The notes beneath the pieces are model-generated. The model had not been told where the DNA came from, made no database searches, and saw nothing but the letters and a program-made list of their open reading frames with translations. Shown here one piece after another: positions 15,378 to 22,680 of a DNA stretch of 49,559 bases; positions within the stretch are counted from its first letter, which is position 1; each line of letters opens with the position of its first letter. Source of the DNA: Sphingopyxis sp. GTDB taxonomy: Bacteria; Pseudomonadota; Alphaproteobacteria; Sphingomonadales; Sphingomonadaceae. The stretch is taken from contig JASBSJ010000051.1 of assembly GCA_030148985.1 (NCBI GenBank), positions 1 to 49,559 of the forward strand, given 5' to 3'. Made by a program: the position numbers and the translations under genes.

Positions 15378-15922
15378 TGCCCGCCCCCCAGCGTCAACCG
15401 CCGCCATGGCTGCCACAGCGCGGCTATCGCCGCCGGCGGCGCCGCGCCCGAACCGTCGCGCGCGTCGTGCAAATGCTGCGTCATGCGGACGATCCCCTGC
15501 CTGATCGCTTCGGGAATGCCGTTCGCTCCCTCGGCGATCCCCGCGCGATAGGCGACGCGCAGCCGCTCGGCCTCGCCCGCCCGTTCGACCCCGATGCGCG
15601 TGCTGCCGTCGCGGCCGACCGTTGCCCGGTAATCGCCCTCGGCCAGCGGCGTTTCGCTGCCGCCCGGCGCGAGCAGCGCCACGCTGTCGATGCCGACCAC
15701 CGGCCGCGCGGTCAGCCGGACCGTCCCCGCGCCGATCGGCAATCGCTCCTCGGCCGCGCGAACGATCAGCCACTGGCCGATAAACGCCTCGCAGATATTG
15801 GTCGCGGCGCGGATCAGCCCCGCGACGACCGCATCGTCGACCGTCGCGCCCAGCCGCAACCAGCCGCGCGCTTCGTTCAGGCTCACCGGCGCGTCGCCCG
15901 GTAACAGACTCTCCGCCATCAT
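15374..15922 (-). CDS. Head-tail connector protein, gp6-like
   Basis: A 182-residue head-tail connector of the phage gp6 family, seen in PVSLNEARGWLRLGATVDDAVVAGLI, ATNICEAFIGQWLI and the closing IPEAIRQGIVRMTQHLHDARDG. It links the portal to the tail. The start ATG-ATG at 15917-15922 follows GGTGGAGGAG and overlaps the previous stop. I find no separate homologue of RcGTA gp7 (the other head-tail adaptor) between this gene and DUF3168. Confidence 0.85.
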   Translation of the reverse strand: MMAESLLPGDAPVSLNEARGWLRLGATVDDAVVAGLIRAATNICEAFIGQWLIVRAAEERLPIGAGTVRLTARPVVGIDSVALLAPGGSETPLAEGDYRATVGRDGSTRIGVERAGEAERLRVAYRAGIAEGANGIPEAIRQGIVRMTQHLHDARDGSGAAPPAAIAALWQPWRRLTLGGGQ

Positions 15923-16200
15923 CGCTCCTCCACCCGCATCGTCATCGACCGTTCGTCGATCTGCCCGTCGCTCATCGTCACGCGGTTGGTGACGCGATAG
16001 ACATGGCCCGCGACCCCGCCCGCCAGCGTGACGGTCACTTCCATCAGGTCGTGCGCCGCGCCGACGACGGTTACCCCGCCCTCCTCGGCCGGTTCGACCG
16101 CCCATTCGCTCGCGACGACCGCCTGCCCGCCCGGATAGGCGGCCGCCCAGTCGAACTCGAAATCGATCCGCGTCCCCGGATCCTTCACCACCATCGTCAT
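15919..16200 (-). CDS. Phage fibre-tail adaptor-like protein
   Basis: A 93-residue beta-rich protein. The pattern VKDPGTRIDFEFDWAAAYPGG, SEWAVEP, AGGVAGHVYRVTNRVTMSDGQ and RSMTMRVEER resembles the Ig-like phage adaptor proteins found next to connector genes. It is coupled to the connector gene by an overlap at 15919-15922. RcGTA has no obvious counterpart at this place, so it may substitute for a missing adaptor. The assignment is from pattern only. Confidence 0.65.
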   Translation of the reverse strand: MTMVVKDPGTRIDFEFDWAAAYPGGQAVVASEWAVEPAEEGGVTVVGAAHDLMEVTVTLAGGVAGHVYRVTNRVTMSDGQIDERSMTMRVEER

Positions 16201-16370
16201 CGTTTCCCCTTCCCGTCAGGGTTTGCGCGGCGTCGCGCGCCGCGGCGCCCAAATGGCGAACAGCCCGCGTCGAAAGACGCGCAGCGAGGGCCGGTTGCCC
16301 AATTTTGTATGAGAGCACCGGAAGTTCGGGCATTTGCGGCCCGGCTTCAGGCAAAATGGCGATCGGCATT

Positions 16371-16412
16371 GGCGCCCGGCCCGCCCCGAAAGGGTTGGAC
16401 GGGCCGGGCGCC
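16371..16412. other. Long GC hairpin after the capsid gene
   Basis: Thirteen bases GGCGCCCGGCCCG (16371-16383) pair perfectly with 16400-16412 across a 16-base loop, 26 bases downstream of the capsid stop on the minus strand. There is no T run, so it is more likely an RNA-processing or attenuating stem than a full terminator. The 237-base gap 16201-16437 holds no convincing gene. Confidence 0.6.
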
Positions 16413-16437
16413 CTCGCACGCCTGCGCTGCCCGTGGG

Positions 16438-17607
16438 TCAGCTGGCGGCGAATTTCATCAGCTTGATCGCCTGCGAATCGATGATCGCGCCGCCGACCCG
16501 CTTGGTTGCATAAAAATGCACGAAGGGCTTGTTGCTGAACGGATCGCGCAGGATGCGCGTCTCGCCGCGGTCGGCGACCAGGTAACCGGCGCGGAAATTG
16601 CCGAACGCGATCGACAGGCTGTTCGCCGCCACATCGGGCATGTCCTCGGCCTCGACCACCGGATAGCCCAGCAGCGTCGCCGCCTGCCCCTCGACCATCC
16701 CCGGCTGCCAGATGAACGCGCCGTCGCTCGTCTTGAACTTGCGGATGCGCGCCAGCGTATCCGAATTCATCACCCACACCGCGCCCTGCCGGTACGGCGC
16801 CTTCAGCGAATGGACCAGCTCGACCAGCTTGTCCTGCGGGTTCGACGCCGGAAAGGCGCCCGCGGTCCCCGTCGCCAGATGCTGAAGCGTCCCGAACGCC
16901 CGCACGCTGTCGGCCTCGTTCGTGGCGGCATAGGTCAGGAACCCCTTGGGCCGGTTCGTGCCGTTGCCGGTCACGAACGCCGACCCTTCGGCGACCGCAA
17001 ACTCGCGGCCGATCTCTTCGGCCAGCCAGTCCTCGACGTTGAACATCGCATCGTCCAGCATCGCCTGGCTCGCCGCCGGATTGGCGTAAAGCTCGCCCGA
17101 CGGCGGCGCGATTTCGGCAAAGCTGCGCGTCGCGGTTTCGGGCCGCGCATCGGTCTCGCCGACCCAGCCCGCGCCCATCGCGCCCGTCGCGATCAGCTTC
17201 CGGTACCCGCTCGTCCCCGTTTGCACCACGGTCGCGATGCTGCGGATCGGCGACAGCGCCTTCAGCGTCGCGGCAATGCTGCCATCGATCTCGCGCGGCA
17301 CGGCATAGCCGCCCTCCGCGCCGCTCGCGCCCGACAGGCTCTTCATCTCCACCCCGGCATCGATCCCGCGCCGCAAATAACGCTCGACAAAGGCACCCAG
17401 CGCCGGATCGGCCGCCTTCGCCCCATCGAGCGGCAACCGCGCCGCCGCGACCGCCTGGGCATCGACCTGCGCCTTCAGCGCCGCGACCGACGCCTTCAAC
17501 TCATCGACCGCCTCCGCCGCCAGCACCGCATCGAACGCCCCGTCCAGCGCATCGGCCTTCACTTCCATATCCACTTCCATGCCCGTCACTCCTTCAACGA
17601 AATCCAT
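16438..17607 (-). CDS. HK97-fold major capsid protein (gp5-like)
   Basis: A 389-residue phage major capsid protein. Residues of about 1-110 form the charged helical delta/scaffold region (ELKASVAALKAQVDAQA). The mature part begins near KSLSGASGAEGGYAVP and carries SPIRSIATVVQTGTSGYRKL, FVTGNGTNRPKGFLTY, WVMNSDTLARIRKFKTSDG, and the ending FYATKRVGGAIIDSQAIKLMKFA. The start at 17607 is chosen since the upstream frame is repeat sequence; GAGGAAAG precedes it. The gene is intact. A REP element fills the space between it and the protease. Confidence 0.92.
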   Translation of the reverse strand: MDFVEGVTGMEVDMEVKADALDGAFDAVLAAEAVDELKASVAALKAQVDAQAVAAARLPLDGAKAADPALGAFVERYLRRGIDAGVEMKSLSGASGAEGGYAVPREIDGSIAATLKALSPIRSIATVVQTGTSGYRKLIATGAMGAGWVGETDARPETATRSFAEIAPPSGELYANPAASQAMLDDAMFNVEDWLAEEIGREFAVAEGSAFVTGNGTNRPKGFLTYAATNEADSVRAFGTLQHLATGTAGAFPASNPQDKLVELVHSLKAPYRQGAVWVMNSDTLARIRKFKTSDGAFIWQPGMVEGQAATLLGYPVVEAEDMPDVAANSLSIAFGNFRAGYLVADRGETRILRDPFSNKPFVHFYATKRVGGAIIDSQAIKLMKFAAS

Positions 17608-17624
17608 TGCAATCCCACTTTCCT

Positions 17625-17702
17625 CGTCATCCCGGCGAAGGCTGGGATCTCGCCCTTTCGCTCGCCTCAGCCGTCGAGATTCCGGCCTTCGCCGGAAGGA
17701 CG
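17625..17702. repeat. REP-type inverted repeat between protease and capsid genes
   Basis: Arms at 17625-17652 and 17675-17702 read CGTCATCCCGGCGAAGG and its complement with a few mismatches. It is the same family as 39432-39509 and 46764-46841. The prohead protease stop lies inside it, so its C-terminal tail of about 25 residues is repeat-encoded. Confidence 0.88.
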
Positions 17703-18151
17703 ACAGAAGAAGACACCGCAATCACCCGCGCCAGCGGCTGCATCGGCACCGCCACCAAACTCACTTCGGCCAGGTCGAGCCCCAGCAGCTCGCGCGGCCG
17801 CGCCCCGCGCGCCGCCCGCACCCGATAGCCAAAGCTCAGCCCCGTCAGCGCCCCGCGCACCACCAGCCCCGCCGCCGTCGGATGCGTCAGGCGCGCCACA
17901 ACGCGCAGCCCGCGCCGATCCTCCGCCAGCGCCTCGATCACGCCGACAACGGCTCCCGGCCGATGCTGCCACAGCAAAGGCACCGCCCATCGCTCGCGCA
18001 AACTCGCCGCAAACGCCCCCGCCCGGACGACATCACCCCCGCGATCGACCCGGTCGAACACCGCCGCATAGCCAGCAAAACGGACTACGGATTCTTCGCG
18101 CAGAGACGCAGAGGACGCAGAGAAAGAAAAAGGCGGCAAAGCCGCCCTCAT
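17627..18151 (-). CDS. HK97-type prohead protease (gp4-like) with repeat-derived ends
   Basis: A protease of about 174 residues that matures the capsid. The core is clear: VRFAGYAAVFDRVDRGGDVVRAGAF, the histidine in LLWQHRPGAVVGVIEAL, the serine in GALTGLSFGYRVRAARG, and LAEVSLVAVPMQPLARV. Both ends are unusual. The N-terminal 20 or so residues (MRAALPPFSFS and the SASSASLREESV stretch) come from an inverted repeat, and the last 25 or so come from a REP element. The start is uncertain: the frame is open further upstream, but the ATG at 18151 avoids a long overlap with DUF6127. Whether the protein is made at normal levels is unknown. Confidence 0.78.
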   Translation of the reverse strand: MRAALPPFSFSASSASLREESVVRFAGYAAVFDRVDRGGDVVRAGAFAASLRERWAVPLLWQHRPGAVVGVIEALAEDRRGLRVVARLTHPTAAGLVVRGALTGLSFGYRVRAARGARPRELLGLDLAEVSLVAVPMQPLARVIAVSSSVVLPAKAGISTAEASERARSQPSPG

Positions 18152-18227
18152 ATCCCTTACGTCTGCACCGGATTGCTCCGCAGCTTTCCACTCCAACGCC
18201 TCTGCGCTCTCTGCGTCTCTGCGCGAA
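18095..18227. repeat. Inverted repeat ahead of the prohead protease
   Basis: Arms at 18095-18126 and 18200-18227 (TTCGCGCAGAGACGCAG and complement) enclose a small hairpin GGCGGC-AAA-GCCGCC at 18132-18146. A degenerate relative follows near 18240-18275. It fills the space between DUF6127 and the protease and supplies the likely protease start codon. Confidence 0.85.
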
Positions 18228-18285
18228 TCTCTTTCTTCCCTCCACGCCTCCGCATCTCCGCGTGAACCTCTTTCTGCTGCCCCGC

Positions 18286-18594
18286 TCACCGCAGCAACCC
18301 CGGCAACCCCAGCTTCACCGCCAGCCCGACGACCAGCAGCGCCAGCATCCCGCGCACCGCCCAGTCGACCGTCGCTTTCCACGCGCTCGTCTTGGCGTCG
18401 CGCCACGCGCCCAGCAGCTGCCGCAGGTCCGCCATGTCGTCGCGCGCCGCCGCATCGGCCAGCCCCAGCCGCGCCAGCGCCCGCCGCGCCCCCAGCTCGC
18501 TCGCCTCCTCGACCACCGCGCGCAGCAAGGCCGCATCAGGCGCGCTCGTCCCCGCCAGCGCGATCAACCGCGCCAGCGCCTCATCTTCATCCAT
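18286..18594 (-). CDS. DUF6127 family GTA-associated membrane protein
   Basis: A 102-residue protein found between portal and protease genes in sphingomonad GTA clusters. It has a helical N-terminus (LRAVVEEASELGARRALARLGL), a DDMADLRQLLGAWRDAK segment, and one C-terminal transmembrane helix (GMLALLVVGLAVKLGLPGLL). The function is unknown; a membrane protein in this place may help assembly or release. The start at 18594 is the only well-placed ATG. Confidence 0.75.
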   Translation of the reverse strand: MDEDEALARLIALAGTSAPDAALLRAVVEEASELGARRALARLGLADAAARDDMADLRQLLGAWRDAKTSAWKATVDWAVRGMLALLVVGLAVKLGLPGLLR

Positions 18595-18609
18595 GTCGCT
18601 ATCCTCACA

Positions 18610-18720
18610 AAAAACCCTCCCCCTGGGATGGGGGAGGGTTGCGCAGCCTTGGCAGCTTGCTGCCTAGGCGAAGCTGGGTGGGGGTGGGCCGTCGTCCGCG
18701 AACGCTACCCCACCCCCAGC
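18610..18720. repeat. GC-rich repeat between portal and DUF6127
   Basis: Stem AACCCTCCCCC/GGGGGAGGGTT (18613-18623 with 18630-18640), then GGCAGCTTGCTGCC and a GGGTGGGGGTGGG stretch. The GCAGCTTGCTGC part is also present, inverted, in the element at 25936-26070. The last portal codons run into it. Confidence 0.75.
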
Positions 18721-19823
18721 AACACCTTCTTCTCGTCCGCGCTCAGCCAGTCGGCGCCCGAAACCTCGCGCCACAGCGCCATCCGATCCTCGGCCAGCGC
18801 GGGCAGCTTGTTCAGGTCGACGCGCAGCTCGGCGCCGTCGAACCAGCCCGACAGCCCCTGCGCGATCGCCCCCAAAATCTTCGCGCACAAAGGCAGCACC
18901 GTCAGCCGCCACAGCGCGCGGTTCGCCTCGCGATAATTGGCATAGGTCGCGTCGCCCGGCAGCCCGAGCAGCATCGGCGGCACCCCGAACGTCATCGCAA
19001 TCTCGCGCGCGCTCGAATCCTTCAGCGCCAGGAAATCCATCTCCGCGGGCGACAGCGACAGCGCCTGCCACCGGAGGCCACCCTCCAGCAGCAACGGCCG
19101 CCCCGCATTCGCGCCGCCCGAAAAACTCTCTGCCAATTCCTCGCGCAGCCGCTCGACCTGCTCGGCCGACAGCGGCATTCCCTTGTCGCCCGGATCGTGG
19201 ACCAGCGCCCCCGACGGCCGCGCCGCATTGTCGAGCAGCGCCGCGTTCCACTTCGTCGCCGCATTATGCGCCGCAATCGCCCCCGCCGCGGCGCCCAGGC
19301 ACCCCGCACCATAATGATCGTCCAGCGGATGCAGCGCCTTCACATGCACCACCGCGACGCGCCCCGCGCCATCCTCGGCGGGCAAGACCGCCGTGCTGCC
19401 GCCCGCCTTGTAGCGATAAGCGACCGGCCACCCCCGGCTATCGGCCTCGACCGTCACCCGCTCGGGGCGCAGCGCGAACAGCTCCGCCGGCGCCCCCGCG
19501 CCGTCGGTCAAAATCTGCACATAGCCATTACCGTGGAGCAGCATCTGCGCCGCCAGCGTCTCGAGCAGACCCTGCCCGCCCGACGGTCCCGCGACGAGTG
19601 CCAGCAGCGCCGGATCGCTCGCCTCCAGCGGCGCACTCGCCGCCGCCTCGGCCACCAGCCGCACCGATCGCTGCACGATCGCATTCGCCAGATACCCCTC
19701 GCGCACCTGCGCTTCCCACGACAGCGGCGCGGGCGCCGACCCCATCGCCCCATATGTCCCATACACCCGCGACAAAGCGGGCCGCGCAGAATGCTGCGCA
19801 GCCTTCCGGCCAAACCAGTTCAT
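18705..19823 (-). CDS. Phage portal protein (gp3-like)
   Basis: A 372-residue HK97-family portal protein, the DNA gate of the head. Recognised from EAQVREGYLANAIVQRSVRLVAEAA, LLLHGNGYVQILTD-like sequence, HVKALHPLDDHYGAGCLGAA, FGVPPMLLGLPGDATYANYREANRALWR and LTVLPLCAKILGAIAQGLSGWF. The length is close to RcGTA gp3. AGGAG lies seven bases before the ATG at 19823. In related clusters terL lies immediately upstream; here an inserted HEPN pair of about 850 bases separates them. Confidence 0.92.
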   Translation of the reverse strand: MNWFGRKAAQHSARPALSRVYGTYGAMGSAPAPLSWEAQVREGYLANAIVQRSVRLVAEAAASAPLEASDPALLALVAGPSGGQGLLETLAAQMLLHGNGYVQILTDGAGAPAELFALRPERVTVEADSRGWPVAYRYKAGGSTAVLPAEDGAGRVAVVHVKALHPLDDHYGAGCLGAAAGAIAAHNAATKWNAALLDNAARPSGALVHDPGDKGMPLSAEQVERLREELAESFSGGANAGRPLLLEGGLRWQALSLSPAEMDFLALKDSSAREIAMTFGVPPMLLGLPGDATYANYREANRALWRLTVLPLCAKILGAIAQGLSGWFDGAELRVDLNKLPALAEDRMALWREVSGADWLSADEKKVLLGVG

Positions 19824-19876
19824 GATGATCTCCTAGATAGTGAGGCGACCCGGCACCAAGGCCGTGAATTTAGAGT

Positions 19877-20320
19877 TCAAGCACGCTGCTTGAAAAGGAC
19901 GTGAGCGGCGAAGGCTCGTTTGTCCTTCATAGATATGGCTCTCAAAGCGTCTATCAGTGCTGCGGCACGCTCGACGTCTGCTAGAACTTCAGACTTGCTA
20001 GAACGGAACTCCGGATCGTAGTCCGCGCTATGCCGCTTCTCTTGAAACTGCGCAAAACCATCGGCGAAATCCTGAATTTCTTGGGGGAAGTCGGCAAGAA
20101 CGATATTGTTTTTGCATGCCTTTTTAGCCGCACCGTGGTCGAGCGCACGATATGTTTGCCTCCAAGCCGGTCGACTTCTGTCAGCTCCTGCCGTTCCGAT
20201 CAATCCGTCAGAACAAACCTGCGCAAGAGCATGGAACATAGAATAGTAAACGCTGCTTTGGGCCCTTCTGAGCCTGGCGCTGCTTGGTCGCGTTTGGCCG
20301 ATCAATAGGCCCTCCGCCAC
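19877..20320 (-). CDS. HEPN-domain protein inserted in the GTA cluster
   Basis: A protein of about 147 residues with an all-helical HEPN fold: ARLRRAQSSVYYSMFHALAQV, then TYRALDHGAAKKACKN, which holds an RxxxH-type motif of the catalytic kind in HEPN nucleases, then a long helix QEIQDFADGFAQFQEKRHSADYD. Such proteins are often RNases in toxin-antitoxin or abortive-infection modules. The annotated start is GTG at 20320, but the frame continues upstream as KPRDLLEVAEG, the usual family N-terminus, and AAAGGA sits seven bases before a CTG at 20344; a non-standard start is likely. The upstream partner gene overlaps or abuts it. GC is much lower than the GTA genes. Confidence 0.8.
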   Translation of the reverse strand: MAEGLLIGQTRPSSARLRRAQSSVYYSMFHALAQVCSDGLIGTAGADRSRPAWRQTYRALDHGAAKKACKNNIVLADFPQEIQDFADGFAQFQEKRHSADYDPEFRSSKSEVLADVERAAALIDALRAISMKDKRAFAAHVLFKQRA

Positions 20321-20330
20321 CTCGAGCAGA

Positions 20331-20624
20331 TCACGCGGCTTCAGAACGCATTCCTTTGTCGTCAGCTAATGAGCGAAAGGAAATTAGAGGATAAGCGCCA
20401 TCCTCTCTTGCGATCTCACGCCGGACCGCCCGCGCGAACGCTGTCATTGCGCTTGATCGAATGCGATCAGGGTGATCGACCACCACAGCCACCCGAACGA
20501 TGGGTTCTCCATCCGAATCGACGCCGCGCTCCGTATCAACGCGATACAGACGGACATCCGCAATCTCTTCTTTTGCTAAGCGTTCAATCACAGCTCGAAT
20601 TTTGTTGCCCGCTCTCTTTGCCAC
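20331..20624 (-). CDS. Uncharacterised partner of the HEPN protein
   Basis: A 97-residue protein starting with GTG at 20624, preceded by AAAGGA. The N-terminal helix (KIRAVIERLAKEEIADV) is followed by an alternating sheet VRVAVVVDHPDRI and a helix AMTAFARAVRREIARED, then YPLISFRSLADDKG. The order resembles a minimal nucleotidyltransferase-like or ferredoxin-like fold, but I see no GSxxxD motif, so it cannot be called an MNT antitoxin. It is co-transcribed with, and slightly overlaps, the HEPN gene, as antitoxin genes commonly do. Foreign base composition. Confidence 0.7.
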   Translation of the reverse strand: MAKRAGNKIRAVIERLAKEEIADVRLYRVDTERGVDSDGEPIVRVAVVVDHPDRIRSSAMTAFARAVRREIAREDGAYPLISFRSLADDKGMRSEAA

Positions 20625-20649
20625 TTTTCTGTCCTTTGCTGTCGTTAGG

Positions 20650-20676
20650 ATTATGGCAAACTGGAATTTTTGTCCA
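20650..20676 (-). promoter_or_regulatory. Possible promoter for the HEPN pair
   Basis: On the minus strand TGGACA and CATAAT are 15 bases apart, about 25 bases before the GTG of the first gene. Both hexamers are one base from consensus but the spacing is short. It would let the inserted pair be expressed apart from the GTA operon. Confidence 0.3.
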
Positions 20677-20678
20677 CC

Positions 20679-22013
20679 TCACATCCTCGAAATGCCCGGC
20701 CCGCGCCCCTTGCGCATCCCCGCGCGCAGCGCCGCCAGCGCCCACACGCACGCATCGGCCCGATCCGGCGACCGCCCCGGTCCCGCATAGCCCCCGCCGA
20801 TCTGCAACCCGCACAGCTGGTCCTCCAGCTCGGCGAACACCCCCGCATGGACCACCTGCCCGCGCTCATAGGCGAGCGCGACCGGCTCCGCGCGCCGCAC
20901 CTTGCCCGCGCTCGCGCGCACCGGAACGACGGGCAGCGTCATGTCGGCCTGGCGCAGCACTGCCTCGACCATCTCGCCGCCCATATTGCTCTCCGCCACC
21001 ACACGCTCGGCGCCCCAGCGCGCCGCCGCGGCGGCCACCGCCTGCGCCCACACGCCCGGCGGCGGGCGCTCCACGCTCGCATCCTCGATCACCGCCAGCC
21101 GCCCGTCGCGCAGTTCGGCGGCGACGATGATCCCGCACGCATCGCCCCCCGCCGTCGCCGGCGGATCGACGCCGATCACCACGCGCACATATTTGCCGAT
21201 GCTCTCCGCATCGACCCGGCACCGCTCGATCAGCGCGCGCGTCCACAGCGCGCCCTCGACATCCTCCAGCAATTCGCCGTCCAGCTCCTGCCGCCCCAGC
21301 CGCGTCCCGCCGTAACTCGCAACCATCGCCTCGACAAAGGTCGACGGCAGATAGGCATTGTCGTGCGTCCCCCCGCGCGTTTCCTTGAAATCCGGCAACG
21401 CCATGATCCGCCGCATCAGCGCGGTCGGGCGCGGCGTCGTCGTCACCAGCACGCGCGGCGCTTCGCCCAGCCGCATCCCCAGCATCAGATTGTCCCACGC
21501 CGCATCGCCCTTGGGCCATTTCGCCAGTTCGTCGCACCACGCCGCATGATGTTCCGGCCCGCGCAGATTTTCGGGCGCCGCCGCCGAATAGAGCGTCGCG
21601 ACCGCACCGCTGTCGAAATGCAGCTCGCGCCGCCCGCCGACCCAGCGCGGCGACTCTTCCGACCGCGCGACCGCCAACAGCCCGCTCGGCCCCTCGATCA
21701 TCACGCGCAGCCCGTCGGCGTCGTTCGCCGCGACCAGCGCGATACGCGCGCCCGGAACCATGCGCGCCCATTCGCTGATCCATTCGGCGCCCGCGCGCGT
21801 CTTGCCGAACCCGCGCCCGGCGCGGATCATCCAGATGCGCCAGTCCCCCGGCGGTTCGCACTGCCCCGGCTGCGCCCACCCCTGCCAGCGTTCGATCAGC
21901 TCGCGGCGATATGTGGCGGGCACCTTCCGCATCAACAGCCGGAGCTGCCCTTGTGAAAGGCCGCGCAGCTTGTCCAGCACGTCGCCCACGACGTCGCATG
22001 TCGCCTGCGCCAT
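20679..22013 (-). CDS. terL: GTA large terminase (gp2-like)
   Basis: A 444-residue DNA-packaging motor. The ATPase half shows Walker A RAGRGFGKTRAGAEW, an adenine-region arginine nearby, a Walker B-like acidic stretch around HHAAWCDELAKW, and coupling motif VLVTTTPRP. The nuclease half carries acidic residues in VVIGVDPPATAGGDACGIIV, VVAESNMGGEM and SPDRADACVWAL. In GTAs this enzyme packages host DNA at random by headful. The start at 22013 is three bases past the small terminase stop. The protein is full length. The C-terminal end abuts the lower-GC HEPN insert. Confidence 0.94.
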   Translation of the reverse strand: MAQATCDVVGDVLDKLRGLSQGQLRLLMRKVPATYRRELIERWQGWAQPGQCEPPGDWRIWMIRAGRGFGKTRAGAEWISEWARMVPGARIALVAANDADGLRVMIEGPSGLLAVARSEESPRWVGGRRELHFDSGAVATLYSAAAPENLRGPEHHAAWCDELAKWPKGDAAWDNLMLGMRLGEAPRVLVTTTPRPTALMRRIMALPDFKETRGGTHDNAYLPSTFVEAMVASYGGTRLGRQELDGELLEDVEGALWTRALIERCRVDAESIGKYVRVVIGVDPPATAGGDACGIIVAAELRDGRLAVIEDASVERPPPGVWAQAVAAAAARWGAERVVAESNMGGEMVEAVLRQADMTLPVVPVRASAGKVRRAEPVALAYERGQVVHAGVFAELEDQLCGLQIGGGYAGPGRSPDRADACVWALAALRAGMRKGRGPGISRM

Positions 22014-22016
22014 GGT

Positions 22017-22613
22017 TTACAGCTGGTCCCAGCCGCGCTGGCGGCGCAGCACCGCCAGCCGCGACAGGATCGCCTCGTCGGTTTCTTCGGGTGTCGGCAC
22101 CAAAGCCGCACGGGGCCGCGGGGTCTGGAACTTGCCGCTGCGCACCGTCGCGCGATACCGGCCCAGCAGGGCGATCGCCTGCTCGATCGTCATCGGCTCG
22201 ACCAGCGGCACCTCGGCCTCGGCATCGCGCGCATCGGCGGCGCCCGCCCCCGAATTCTCTGCGTCCGCATCCGCCGCGCCGCAATCTCCCGCTCCGGCAC
22301 CACGTTGCCAGGGCACGCCCATTTCGGCCCGCCGCGCAACACGCGCCAGCGCGGCTTCGACCAGCGCCAGTTCCAGCCGCTCATATCCCGCCTCGATCGC
22401 TTGCTGCCACGCCGCGGCAAAATCGGGGTCGCGCGCGCGCAGCCGGTATATGGTGCTGTGAGAAACCCCAGCCTGCCGCGCGGCGCGCGACATGTTACAG
22501 CTTTCGGCAAGCCGGACCAGAAACTCGTCCAGCCGCTCCTGCGGCACCTCGTGCCCCGCCGCCGTGGTTTTCGCCAATAACTGCTTGTTCCCGGCCCGGA
22601 TAATATCCCCCAT
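22017..22613 (-). CDS. GTA gp1-like small terminase subunit
   Basis: A 198-residue protein at the head of the structural operon. Residues of about 25-75 form a helix-turn-helix (EFLVRLAESCNMSRAARQAGVSHSTIYRLRARDPDFAAAW), the DNA-binding part typical of small terminases. The middle is a low-complexity alanine/acid linker (GAGDCGAADADAENSGAGA). The C-terminus SKF-like segment RATVRSGKFQTPRPRA and EETDEAILSRLAVLRRQRGW may bind TerL. The ATG at 22613 follows a strong GGAGG. A hairpin lies in its leader. Confidence 0.82.
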   Translation of the reverse strand: MGDIIRAGNKQLLAKTTAAGHEVPQERLDEFLVRLAESCNMSRAARQAGVSHSTIYRLRARDPDFAAAWQQAIEAGYERLELALVEAALARVARRAEMGVPWQRGAGAGDCGAADADAENSGAGAADARDAEAEVPLVEPMTIEQAIALLGRYRATVRSGKFQTPRPRAALVPTPEETDEAILSRLAVLRRQRGWDQL

Positions 22614-22635
22614 CGCCCGTCGCCTCCAAAAGCGA

Positions 22636-22680
22636 TCGGGCCGGAACACCCTCCCGCCAATGGGGAGCGCGCCGGCCCGA
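22636..22680 (-). promoter_or_regulatory. Leader hairpin of the GTA operon
   Basis: TCGGGCCGG (22636-22644) pairs perfectly with 22672-22680 around a loop that itself holds CTCCC/GGGGAG. It lies just upstream of the ribosome site of the first GTA gene, so it could affect translation or transcript stability. Further upstream TTGACA at about 22731-22736 (minus strand) could be a -35 box, with no clear -10. The 261 bases 22614-22874 hold no gene. Confidence 0.4.

Noticed and set aside
16371..16412. Intrinsic terminator after capsid gene
   Set aside because: Strong stem but no T tract; kept only as a hairpin.
16003..18936. 977-residue plus-strand frame across the capsid and protease region
   Set aside because: Antisense shadow; covers several real GTA genes and repeats.
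6542..22613. Ordinary temperate prophage
   Set aside because: No integrase, repressor, replication or lysis genes, and gene order follows GTA; GTA is the better reading.
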